8,528 nucleotides of DNA from assembly GCA_030668465.1 (NCBI GenBank), contig DAOUTX010000039.1, forward strand, positions 1-8,528, given 5' to 3'. The position numbers were made by a program, and so were the translations under genes. This document shows, one piece after another, positions 1 through 6,083 of the stretch (the first letter of the stretch is position 1; every line of letters begins with the position of its first letter). Under the pieces are notes generated by a model. That model searched no databases and was not told the origin of the DNA. It saw only the letters and a program-made list of their open reading frames with translations. This stretch comes from Atribacterota bacterium (GTDB lineage Bacteria > Atribacterota > Phoenicimicrobiia > Phoenicimicrobiales > Phoenicimicrobiaceae).

Positions 1-903
1 TCTTCTACTCAATCTTATTGAATATATAGCCAGAGCGACTACAGTTACAAAATAGGGGAGAGAGTGTATAAATTCTGAGGGTATATTCAGTGGAGAAATA
101 TAGATAGCTATGGCATTAACAATTCCGAAAAAGAGTGCCCCCAAAAATGTACCCAGAGGTAAATTTCCCCCTAAAAATGCGGCAGCGATAGCAATAAATC
201 CTCTCCCGGCAGTCATATCTCGAGAAAACCAGGAGACATAACCCATTGAAAGATATAAGCCTCCCAAAGAACCAAAGAAACCAGAAAGTAAAAGAGAATA
301 TAATTTAATTTTATTTATATTTACCCCTACTGATTCAGCAGCATCAGGATTCTGTCCCACCGCTCTAATCCTTAAACCCAGCGAGGTTTTATAGATTAAA
401 TAATAGAATAAAGCCACTGATACCAGGGCAAAATAAGTAAGAACATTGTGTCCGCTTATTATCTCTCCCAGGATAGGTATTTCTTTTATAATCGGTATCT
501 GCAGGGAGGGGAAGACCAAGCTTTTTATAGAACTCGAAGTTCCTTTTTCATGGGTAAAGATGTATAAAAAGAATAAAGTTATTCCGGAAGCGAACATATT
601 TAAAGCTATAGCAGCGATAATTATATCTGCCTTTAATTTGAGATGAAAATATCCTAATAAGGCACCCATCCCGATACCAACCAGAATACCCCCTATCAAA
701 GCGAGTATTAAACTTCCGGTAAAGGCACTTATGATGACTCCAAAAAAAGCAGTCATCAGCATTATTCCTTCCAGGCCTATATTTATAGAACCAGAAAGAA
801 CAGAAATTGCTACTCCTATCGCTGCAAATAATAGAGGAGTAGTAACTCTGATTATAGCAAACACAAATTGAGGAGAAAAAATACTTTTAAGTATAGGGTT
901 CAC
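1..903 (-). CDS. ABC transporter permease, BMP/nucleoside (NupQ/YufQ-like) type, C-terminus cut by window edge
   Basis: This is the second inner-membrane permease of the BMP-type importer. I translated 301 codons from a GTG at 903 without meeting a stop before base 1, so only the last few residues are missing if the length is usual for the family (a little over 300). Visible features are the SGSINIGLEGIML motif (about residues 37-49), a cytoplasmic coupling segment GLRIRAVGQNPDAAESVGVN (176-195), and AGRGFIAIAAAFLGG (232-246), all typical of the branched-chain-amino-acid/ribose-like permease superfamily in its nucleoside branch. The rest is mostly hydrophobic helices. The GTG start is chosen because AAAGGAGGT sits 5 bases upstream; no later start fits as well. 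It overlaps the end of the preceding permease gene by 17 bases, which implies translational coupling and a heterodimeric pore. The substrate is shared with the upstream binding protein: purine nucleoside or a related ligand, by family inference only. Confidence 0.93.
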   Translation of the reverse strand, partial: MNPILKSIFSPQFVFAIIRVTTPLLFAAIGVAISVLSGSINIGLEGIMLMTAFFGVIISAFTGSLILALIGGILVGIGMGALLGYFHLKLKADIIIAAIALNMFASGITLFFLYIFTHEKGTSSSIKSLVFPSLQIPIIKEIPILGEIISGHNVLTYFALVSVALFYYLIYKTSLGLRIRAVGQNPDAAESVGVNINKIKLYSLLLSGFFGSLGGLYLSMGYVSWFSRDMTAGRGFIAIAAAFLGGNLPLGTFLGALFFGIVNAIAIYISPLNIPSEFIHSLPYFVTVVALAIYSIRLSRR

Positions 904-1963
904 TACTTACCTCCTTTGCTTTGGCTTCTCTAACTGTAATCTTATATTTCCATTGTGCCAGAAAAGCTTCAGCAGTTATAAGAAGTATTATTATTGATTG
1001 AATCACCGTAATCATCTCAGAAGGTATATCTGAAAGAAGATTTAAAATTCTACCACCAACTCGTAAGTAAGCTAAGAATAAGGAAGAAAGAATAATTAAC
1101 AGGGGATTATTTCTTCCGATAATAGCCACAACCACACCATCCCAACCATATCCCGGACTTAATTGCCAGTTAAACCTTCTGTGAACCCCCATAACCTCAG
1201 TCATACCACCAATAGCGGCAATAAAACCTCCGATCATCTGGGAAATTAAAATTACTTTAAAGACATTAATTCCCCCAAATCGGGCAAAATTTATATTAAA
1301 ACCGCTGATCCTTATCTCGTATCCTAAAGTAGTGTGGTATAAAAAATAATATATCAGCACTGCAAACCCCAGGGAAATGATAACTCCTATATGAATTCTG
1401 GTACCCGGAATAAATTGAACCAGCCAGGCTGTTTCGGGAAGTTTATAGGAGACCAGATAACCGGCAGCTTTATCTCTAAAATGAAAATTAATAAGATATA
1501 ATCCGATAAAATAAGCAACATAATTTAACATAAGGCTGATCACAAGTTCACTGGTATTCCATTTGGCTTTTAGAAATCCGGGAATAGATCCCCAGAAAGC
1601 TCCCGTTAAACCAGCCACCAGTAAGACTAAAGGTATATGTAAAAAAGCCGGCATATTAGTAGAGACGCCGAATGCGGTGCCGGCCACCGCTCCTATAAAT
1701 AATGCCCCTTCTGCACCTATATTAAATTGTCCGGCCTGGAAGGGGATGGCGATGGCCAGACCACAAAATATAATCGGGGAAGCAGTCTCTATAAAATTTC
1801 CGAATCTACTCTTGGAAAGTAAGGGTCCTAAAAATAATGACTTTAAAGAAAACCCGGGCTCTTTACTTATGATATATATAATACAAACACTGATTATTAT
1901 GCCAATCAATATGGCTATTGCTGCTCTGATAAGATTAAAATATTTTAAAAGAAATTTTTCCAC
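887..1963 (-). CDS. ABC transporter permease, BMP/nucleoside (NupP/YufP-like) type
   Basis: This is the first inner-membrane permease of the importer, 358 residues, complete. The N-terminal helix (about 11-32) is followed by an extracytoplasmic stretch. Then come the family motif FNIGAEGALFIGA (80-92), several hydrophobic helices, the cytoplasmic coupling loop GYEIRISGFNINFARFGGIN (214-233) that should contact the ATPase, and SPGYGWDGVVVAIIGRNNP (269-287), a signature of the YufP/NupP branch. The C-terminal tail (338-358) is charged and cytoplasmic. The start is a GTG one base after the ATPase stop; the run AAGGGGGA inside the ATPase 3' end serves as SD. It should pair with the downstream permease (17-base overlap) to form the channel. 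Nothing is odd in length or motifs. The substrate cannot be read from the permease alone. Confidence 0.96.
   Translation of the reverse strand: MEKFLLKYFNLIRAAIAILIGIIISVCIIYIISKEPGFSLKSLFLGPLLSKSRFGNFIETASPIIFCGLAIAIPFQAGQFNIGAEGALFIGAVAGTAFGVSTNMPAFLHIPLVLLVAGLTGAFWGSIPGFLKAKWNTSELVISLMLNYVAYFIGLYLINFHFRDKAAGYLVSYKLPETAWLVQFIPGTRIHIGVIISLGFAVLIYYFLYHTTLGYEIRISGFNINFARFGGINVFKVILISQMIGGFIAAIGGMTEVMGVHRRFNWQLSPGYGWDGVVVAIIGRNNPLLIILSSLFLAYLRVGGRILNLLSDIPSEMITVIQSIIILLITAEAFLAQWKYKITVREAKAKEVSSEPYT
909..917 (-). promoter_or_regulatory. Strong ribosome binding site fixing the GTG start of permease 2
   Basis: The minus strand reads AAAGGAGGT, then 5 bases, then GTG at 903. This near-consensus SD lies inside the 3' end of the upstream permease gene. 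It is the reason for preferring the GTG start with a 17-base overlap. Confidence 0.85.
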
Positions 1964-1964
1964 T

Positions 1965-3506
1965 TTAATCCCCCTTCTTTTTTATTCCGAGCATATATGG
2001 GCTAAGATCCTGCTGAGTTATGTTTTTAATGTCATCAAATCTTGCTACTATTTCACCATTATAGATTACTATTATTCTGGTGGATAATTTTAAGACTTCA
2101 TCTAAATCAGCAGAAACAAGAAAGGTGGCGATACCATTATCTCTGGCATCTTTTAATAAATTATGGATAAGTTCTTCTGAGCTTACATCTATACCTCGGG
2201 TTGGTTGAGCAGCAATAATTACCTGGGGATTTGAAGAAAGTTCTCTTGCCACCACAACTTTCTGAATATTTCCACCTGATAGAGATAGAAGGGCAGCTTT
2301 TGAAGAAGGAGTTAGAATTTTAAATTTTTCAATTAAATCATTGCTGGATTTACTAATATATTTCCAATCAAGAAACATACTTTTATTAGAAAAATGAGCT
2401 TTATGATATCGGTCAACTATAATATTTTCCTCAATAGTAGCATGTTCAGCCACCCCATTTTTCATTCTATCTTCAGGGATATGAGCAACCATTTCTTCCC
2501 TTATTTTCCTGGGAGAAAATCCGCTAATATTTTCCTTCCCTATAAATATTTTGCCTGAAGTAGCCTCTCTTAAACCGGTAAGAACTTCCACCAGTTCAGT
2601 CTGACCATTACCCTCTACTCCAGCTACTCCGAGTATTTCTCCTGCTCTAACCTCAAAATTAATATTCTTTAGAACAAAAATATTCTCTTCACTTAAATAA
2701 TTAAGATTTTTAACTGTAAACAAAGGACACCCAACCTTTTTTACTCCGGGAATCCTTTTAAAATTTATCTTTCTTCCCACCATCATATGAGCAATCATAT
2801 GCTCATCTAACCGGTTAACATCATTGGTACTGATTGCCCTCCCATCCCGCATAACCGTAACTTTATCTGCAATTAATTTGACTTCTTTTAATTTATGTGA
2901 AATGAAGATTATGGTTTTGCCATGATTTTTTAAATCTTTTAATGATTTAAAGAGAACCTCAGTCTCCTGAGGAGTTAATATTGAGGTAGGTTCATCCAAA
3001 ATTATAAGTTCAGCATTTCTCATCAGTACCTTTAAAATTTCCACCCTCTGTCTTATACCGATGGAAAGGTTACTTATCTTCTTATTTAAAGGAACTTTAA
3101 ACCCAAATTTTTTAGAGGCTTCTTCTGTTAGCTCAATAATTTTTTTTAAATCAAGGAAAACTCCATAGCGAAGAGGTTCAATGCCTAAAATTAAATTTTC
3201 AGCAACTGTTAAGTCCGGGGCTAACATTAACTGCTGATGCACCATCCCGATGCCCATCTTAATCGCATCTAAAGAGTTCTTTATATTTACTTTTTTGCCT
3301 TTATAATAAATTTCTCCTTCCTGGGGCACTTCCTCTCCGAATATTATTTTCATTAAGGTAGATTTTCCAGCTCCATTTTCACCGACTATGGCATGAATAG
3401 TATGTTTTTCAATATCAATACTGACATCTTTATTCGCTATTACGCCATTCTGATAAATTTTAACAATATTTTTTAGGGATAATATATTTTCCATAAAATT
3501 TTCCAT
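1965..3506 (-). CDS. ABC transporter ATP-binding protein, tandem NBD, BMP/nucleoside (NupO/YufO-like) type
   Basis: This is the cytoplasmic ATPase energising the importer: 513 residues, two fused nucleotide-binding domains. NBD1 has Walker A GENGAGKST (42-50), Q-loop Q91/Q92, a degenerate signature LSIGIRQRVEI (147-157), Walker B LIILDEPT (167-174) and H-loop H204. NBD2 has a Walker A lacking the lysine (GVEGNGQTEL, 296-305), an intact signature LSGGNIQK (409-416) and a Walker B with Q in place of the catalytic E (IAAQPTRGID, 431-440). This asymmetry is normal for monosaccharide/nucleoside ATPases: NBD1 Walker A pairs with the NBD2 signature to form the one competent site. Start choice is uncertain. 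The ATG at 3506 has no SD and lies 7 bases after a 12-bp hairpin. A second in-frame ATG at 3494 (MENILSLKNIV) matches family N-termini better and has a weak GGA upstream. It is followed after one base by permease 1. Confidence 0.96.
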   Translation of the reverse strand: MENFMENILSLKNIVKIYQNGVIANKDVSIDIEKHTIHAIVGENGAGKSTLMKIIFGEEVPQEGEIYYKGKKVNIKNSLDAIKMGIGMVHQQLMLAPDLTVAENLILGIEPLRYGVFLDLKKIIELTEEASKKFGFKVPLNKKISNLSIGIRQRVEILKVLMRNAELIILDEPTSILTPQETEVLFKSLKDLKNHGKTIIFISHKLKEVKLIADKVTVMRDGRAISTNDVNRLDEHMIAHMMVGRKINFKRIPGVKKVGCPLFTVKNLNYLSEENIFVLKNINFEVRAGEILGVAGVEGNGQTELVEVLTGLREATSGKIFIGKENISGFSPRKIREEMVAHIPEDRMKNGVAEHATIEENIIVDRYHKAHFSNKSMFLDWKYISKSSNDLIEKFKILTPSSKAALLSLSGGNIQKVVVARELSSNPQVIIAAQPTRGIDVSSEELIHNLLKDARDNGIATFLVSADLDEVLKLSTRIIVIYNGEIVARFDDIKNITQQDLSPYMLGIKKKGD

Positions 3507-3513
3507 TTGAACT

Positions 3514-3546
3514 GGATGCTGGGTGATAAAAAAACACCCAGCATCC
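3514..3546 (-). promoter_or_regulatory. Perfect 12-bp intercistronic hairpin between binding-protein and ATPase genes
   Basis: GGATGCTGGGTG (minus strand, 3546-3535) and CACCCAGCATCC (3525-3514) are perfect complements around a 9-base loop TTTTTTTAT. The stem has 8 G/C pairs. It starts 22 bases after the binding-protein stop and ends 7 bases before the first ATPase ATG. No U-tract follows the 3' arm, so it is not a standard intrinsic terminator. Known parallels in binding-protein-dependent ABC operons are hairpins that protect the upstream message and lower downstream expression. Here it would also crowd the ATPase ribosome binding site. The structure is seen; the role is inferred. Confidence 0.8.
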
Positions 3547-3568
3547 GAACATAAGTTACTCTCTTTAT

Positions 3569-4612
3569 TTAGAAAACGGTATCTACTACTATTTCACCTG
3601 CTAAAATCTTCTCTTCAATCTCTTTTATCTTCTCTCTGAAATCCTCGGGAATTAACTCCTTAAAGTTTTCATTATCTGCTACCCCTACTCCACCTTCTTC
3701 AATACCCAAACCTTCAGCTACACCAAATTTCAATTCCCCTTTAAGATAAAGGTCTATTGCTCTATAGATTGAATTGTCAACATTTTTCATCATTGAAGTT
3801 ACAATATAGGAGGCCTTCTCCGGATCAGAATCTTTGAAAAGTAAAAACTGGTCTGAATCTACACCTATAGCATATCTCTTCTTCTCTTTAGCTGCACCGA
3901 GCAATCCTAAACCAGATTCTGCAGCTACATTAAAGGATATATCAGCTCCCTGATCATATTGCGCCAATACCAGTTCTTTGCCTTTAGCCGGATCATTAAA
4001 AGCCCCTACATAAGAAACAAGTACATTTACCTCAGGGTCTATATAGTGAGCGCCCTGAATATATCCCACCTTAAAATCGACAATAACCGGGATATCCATC
4101 CCCCCTAAAAAACCTATAGTCTTTTCGGGATTGGCCAGGGGGAGATTCGATGAAGTTACAAGGGCGGCTAAAGCACCAACCAGGAATGAACCTTCATTCT
4201 GTTTGTACAAAATTGAATATACATTTTCAAGATTTCCTTTGGAGTAATCTACGGTAGTATCATAGATTATGAATTTCTTTTCAGGATGTTGGGAAGCAAT
4301 TTTCTCTGTAATCTCCACCAGCTGCCAGGTGCCTATAATGACGATATCCCAATCGCCCTCAGATAATTGCTGAATATCTGGTTCCCAGGCTGCGGGGTCA
4401 TATCCACCTTCAATAGTCCTACCAATAACCCCAAATTCTTTTATCACCATTTCTAACCCTCGGTGGGCCGAATCAAAGAAGGATTTGTCTCCGAGAGTTC
4501 CATTAACATAATGAATTATTTTAAGACTTTTCTCTCCTGCAAGGACAACTGAAGATAGACTTACACTCAAAACTAATACCAGTATCACTAACCACAAAAC
4601 ATTCTTTTTCAT
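3569..4612 (-). CDS. BMP family ABC transporter substrate-binding protein (PnrA/NupN-like)
   Basis: This is the periplasmic ligand-binding subunit, 347 residues. A signal peptide is clear: MKKN, a hydrophobic core 5-24, and cleavage after VLA at residue 25. No cysteine follows, so this is a soluble secreted protein and not a lipoprotein. The mature part is a BMP fold: GDKSFFDSAHRG (41-52, family GxxDKSFN with Phe replacing Asn), FIIYDTT with D118, QNEGSFLVGALAA (138-150), TIGFLGGMDIPVIVDFKVGYIQGA (165-188), GVDSDQ (250-255) and SMMKNVDNSIY (273-283). In PnrA-type proteins the equivalent late Asp and Lys contact the ribose. The SD is GAAAGGAGA at 4621-4629. It is first in the transport operon, followed after a hairpin by the ATPase and two permeases. 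The likely ligand is a purine nucleoside; riboflavin (RfuA branch) or another ligand is possible. Confidence 0.95.
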   Translation of the reverse strand: MKKNVLWLVILVLVLSVSLSSVVLAGEKSLKIIHYVNGTLGDKSFFDSAHRGLEMVIKEFGVIGRTIEGGYDPAAWEPDIQQLSEGDWDIVIIGTWQLVEITEKIASQHPEKKFIIYDTTVDYSKGNLENVYSILYKQNEGSFLVGALAALVTSSNLPLANPEKTIGFLGGMDIPVIVDFKVGYIQGAHYIDPEVNVLVSYVGAFNDPAKGKELVLAQYDQGADISFNVAAESGLGLLGAAKEKKRYAIGVDSDQFLLFKDSDPEKASYIVTSMMKNVDNSIYRAIDLYLKGELKFGVAEGLGIEEGGVGVADNENFKELIPEDFREKIKEIEEKILAGEIVVDTVF

Positions 4613-4665
4613 TTTTAAAATCTCCTTTCTTTCGTTAAATTTTACTAAATTTCAGATTAGATTTA

Positions 4666-4683
4666 CTAAAAGGAAGTATTCAT
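4666..4683 (-). CDS. Possible 5-codon micro-ORF (MNTSF) with a near-perfect ribosome binding site
   Basis: The minus strand reads GGGAGGTGAT (4695-4686), 2 bases, then ATG AAT ACT TCC TTT TAG. The SD is the best complement to the 16S tail in the whole window, with ideal spacing, yet the frame closes after five codons. Initiation here is plausible; a functional peptide is not evident. It may be a leader ORF acting by ribosome occupancy 53 bases ahead of the binding-protein start. Alternatively it may be the remains of a gene start after a small rearrangement, since the 19-bp repeat copies flank it. A small hairpin (4694-4709) touches the upstream edge of the SD. Confidence 0.3.
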   Translation of the reverse strand: MNTSF

Positions 4684-4732
4684 TTATCACCTCCCTCTTC
4701 GATAAAAGGTTTTCTTGATAGCCACTTAGCTT

Positions 4733-4822
4733 TTATTTAATTTCAGATTTAGCAACCTCTTCTATTATTGCAAAGCCATCTCCAATGGCCGAAGCAATTT
4801 CATTAAATTTCCATTCACACAT
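4733..4822 (-). CDS. Possible small ORF, 29 codons, unrecognised
   Basis: ATG at 4822 opens MCEWKFNEIASAIGDGF and continues to a TAA at 4733 (29 residues). The composition is protein-like: an amphipathic, acidic C-terminal helix (AIIEEVAKSEIK). The frame is open upstream to another ATG at 4897 (54 residues), but that extension is F/K/I-rich AT translation and less convincing. A GGAGAGG lies about 15 bases before the ATG, too far for a good SD. The ATG overlaps a perfect TATAAT, so if that is the promoter this ORF is not translated from it. The same bases form a hairpin (4767-4798). I do not recognise any family; it could equally be a structured RNA leader or a gene remnant. Confidence 0.25.
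   Translation of the reverse strand: MCEWKFNEIASAIGDGFAIIEEVAKSEIK
4767..4798 (-). promoter_or_regulatory. Two-tier hairpin in the BMP operon leader
   Basis: On the minus strand ATTGC (4798-4794) pairs with GCAAT (4771-4767), and inside it GCCAT (4789-4785) pairs with ATGGC (4779-4775) around a TGGAG loop. One extra G-U pair extends the inner stem. The two stems are separated by a short internal loop. There is no U-tract after it, so it is not a terminator. It could be a leader RNA structure, or simply chance within a small ORF. Confidence 0.4.
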
Positions 4823-4848
4823 TATATATATTTTATATTCCTCTCCAA
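4821..4848 (-). promoter_or_regulatory. Candidate sigma-70-type promoter for the BMP transporter operon
   Basis: A perfect -10 TATAAT (4826-4821 on the minus strand) is preceded by a 16-base spacer and TTGGAG (4848-4843), which matches only the TTG of a -35 TTGACA. The predicted start is near 4814, giving a leader of about 200 bases before the binding protein. TATAAT strings are common in AT-rich DNA, so support is modest. Confidence 0.35.
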
Positions 4849-4919
4849 TTATCCTTTTTTTTATACAAAAATAAAAAAATCTGAATTTTACACTCATTCC
4901 ATTAATCAACAATATCCAT

Positions 4920-6023
4920 TTATCTTTGATTTTCCATTACGCAATATATGCCCTTTCCTGCTCTTGTTGGCACGAAACACTCATTACAAGAGATACAGGT
5001 TGCTCTTTTGATATCGCCTTCCTGCCAGCGCTTAATCAGGTTTGGTTCTCTAATCAAAGGACGACATAGTGAAATATAATCTGCTAAATCTTTTTCTATC
5101 AGCTCTTTTGCCACCCTGTAAGAGCGGATTCCCCCCACCAGAATTAAGGGAACAGAAATTTTTTCCTTATATAACTTTGCAGCATCACGATAGTAGACCT
5201 CTTCTTCCTTAGAATCAATCTCGCCTACTCTGGAAGAGGAACAATTGCTTATCTTAAGGCTTGTTCCCCCACTTAACTCAACAGCATCAATGCCTGCTGA
5301 TTCAAGCATTGCTGACACTTGCACCATTTCGGATTGGGTAAAGCCACCTTCTATAAAGTCATCAGAATTTATTTTAACGAGAATAGCAAATTGCTTGCCC
5401 AATTCAGATCTAATGGCCTGAAGAATTTCCAAAATAAGGCGAGTTCTATTTTCAATACTTCCCCCATATTCATCTTTTCTTTCATTAAAAAATGGAGAAA
5501 GAAACTCGCTAAGCAGATATCCATGAGCCGCATGAATCTGGACCCCATCAAAACCAGCTTTTTTTGCCCTCACTGCCGCATTTTTAAAATCACCAATAGT
5601 TTGAAAAATCTCATTTTTAGCCATTTCTCTACACATCATACAATCTTTAATTTCTAAAGAAGAAGGTCCAAAGGGTTGACTTTTAATTAATTGGGCCGAA
5701 GCTCGACCTCCTGCATGGGCGATTTGCATAATAATCTTACTGCCTTCACTGTGGACTTTTTCAACTATTTTAATATAGCTGGAAATAAGCTGGTCACTAT
5801 AAATACCTAATTGTCTTATCCCTACCTGTCCGGTTTGATTAATATAGGCATGACTGGTGATAATCAGCCCTACCTGGCCTTTTGCCAGTTCTAACATTAA
5901 TTCAGCCAACTCCTGGTTACAGGATCCATCAGGATTTGCTAATCCTTCCCAGGTTGCACTGCGGACAAATCTATTTTTCAATTCCATCTGATTAATTTTT
6001 GTTTTATCAAATAATTTTTTCAT
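4920..6023 (-). CDS. NADH:flavin oxidoreductase, Old Yellow Enzyme family (YqjM-like, single domain with C-terminal Cys motif)
   Basis: This is a cytoplasmic FMN-dependent ene-reductase-type TIM barrel, 367 residues from the chosen start. The N-terminal LFDKTKINQMELKNRFVRSATWEG (4-27) is the family opening. HAAHGYLLSEFLSP (164-177) carries the His-His pair and catalytic-type Tyr169. FNERKDEYGGSIENRTR (179-195), LVGGIRS (295-301) and SLCRPLIREPNL (318-329) form the FMN-phosphate and barrel-end motifs. The C-terminus holds C343, C346, C349 and C361 (CISCNECF...C), resembling the [4Fe-4S] motif of 2,4-dienoyl-CoA reductases, but the FAD/NAD domains that normally follow are absent. The start at 6023 is preferred over the ATG at 6044, because GAAAGGG lies just ahead of 6023 and nothing like an SD precedes 6044. 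The physiological substrate is unknown; electrophilic enones or enoates are typical of the family. Confidence 0.94.
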   Translation of the reverse strand: MKKLFDKTKINQMELKNRFVRSATWEGLANPDGSCNQELAELMLELAKGQVGLIITSHAYINQTGQVGIRQLGIYSDQLISSYIKIVEKVHSEGSKIIMQIAHAGGRASAQLIKSQPFGPSSLEIKDCMMCREMAKNEIFQTIGDFKNAAVRAKKAGFDGVQIHAAHGYLLSEFLSPFFNERKDEYGGSIENRTRLILEILQAIRSELGKQFAILVKINSDDFIEGGFTQSEMVQVSAMLESAGIDAVELSGGTSLKISNCSSSRVGEIDSKEEEVYYRDAAKLYKEKISVPLILVGGIRSYRVAKELIEKDLADYISLCRPLIREPNLIKRWQEGDIKRATCISCNECFVPTRAGKGIYCVMENQR

Positions 6024-6030
6024 GAATAGT

Positions 6031-6037
6031 CCCTTTC
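6031..6037 (-). promoter_or_regulatory. Ribosome binding site fixing the oxidoreductase start at 6023
   Basis: GAAAGGG on the minus strand lies 7 bases before the ATG at 6023. The upstream in-frame ATG at 6044 is preceded only by A/T-rich sequence, and its seven extra residues (MPRKGLF) match nothing at the family N-terminus. Confidence 0.65.
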
Positions 6038-6083
6038 TTGGCATTTAAATAATTTCTAATAAGAATTATTTATTATATTTTAT

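Larger units (their letters stand above)
4646..4890. repeat. Three copies of a 13-bp motif, T[AT]AA[AT]TTCAGATT
   Basis: Plus strand 4646-4658 reads TAAATTTCAGATT and 4737-4749 reads TTAATTTCAGATT. The minus strand at 4878-4890 reads TAAAATTCAGATT, so the third copy is inverted. The first two belong to longer 19-bp imperfect repeats (4640-4658 and 4731-4749, 17 of 19 identical). A shorter TTTACTAAA is also repeated at 4641-4649 and 4662-4670, exactly 21 bp (two helical turns) apart. These could be operator sites or local duplications; AT-rich background makes some chance similarity likely. Confidence 0.5.
4613..4919 (-). promoter_or_regulatory. 307-bp leader of the BMP transporter operon (overview)
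   Basis: This is the longest gap between confident genes in the window. In minus-strand order it holds an AT-rich stretch after the oxidoreductase stop, a candidate promoter (4821-4848), a 29-codon ORF (4733-4822) that contains a hairpin (4767-4798), a second small hairpin (4694-4709, CCTTTT / AAGAGG with one G-U pair and an ATCG loop), a near-perfect SD (GGGAGGTGAT, 4686-4695) serving a 5-codon ORF (4666-4683), and the binding-protein SD (4621-4629). Three copies of a 13-bp motif lie across it. I found no match to the purine or FMN riboswitch consensus that I can recall. I see no clear terminator for the upstream gene, so read-through is possible. Treating the gap as a regulatory leader is inference. 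Confidence 0.45.

Noticed and set aside
296..503. ATPase NBD2 substitutions (no Walker A lysine, Q for catalytic E; residue numbers used here, in gene 1965-3506) as evidence of a broken gene
   Set aside because: This degeneracy is standard in nucleoside/monosaccharide tandem ATPases, where only one composite site is catalytic.
446..646. Plus-strand open frame of 66 codons
   Set aside because: Entirely antisense to the permease 2 coding region, with no plausible SD or family resemblance.
1563..2087. Plus-strand open frame of 174 codons opposite the permease and ATPase genes
   Set aside because: It lies antisense to two strongly supported genes, has proline/alanine-rich low-quality composition at the start and no domain; a shadow of codon bias.
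3514..3546. Intrinsic transcription terminator after the binding protein
   Set aside because: The stem is strong, but the U-run is in the loop and the 3' arm is followed by AGTTCAAATGG; a terminator would also cut off the rest of an obviously single operon.
4613..4919. Purine or FMN riboswitch ahead of the BMP operon
   Set aside because: I could not find the conserved core strings of either class; only simple hairpins are present.
5319..5657. Overlapping open frames on both strands (including minus 5369-5551) inside the oxidoreductase gene
   Set aside because: The oxidoreductase frame carries all family motifs across this stretch; the others are shadows.
6054..6076. AT-only 7-bp inverted repeat (AATAATT / AATTATT) after the unknown membrane protein, as a terminator, and the nearby TATAAT (6072-6077) as a promoter for the oxidoreductase
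   Set aside because: The stem is weak with no U-tract, and the TATAAT has no recognisable -35 at 16-18 bases; such strings are expected by chance in AT-rich spacers.
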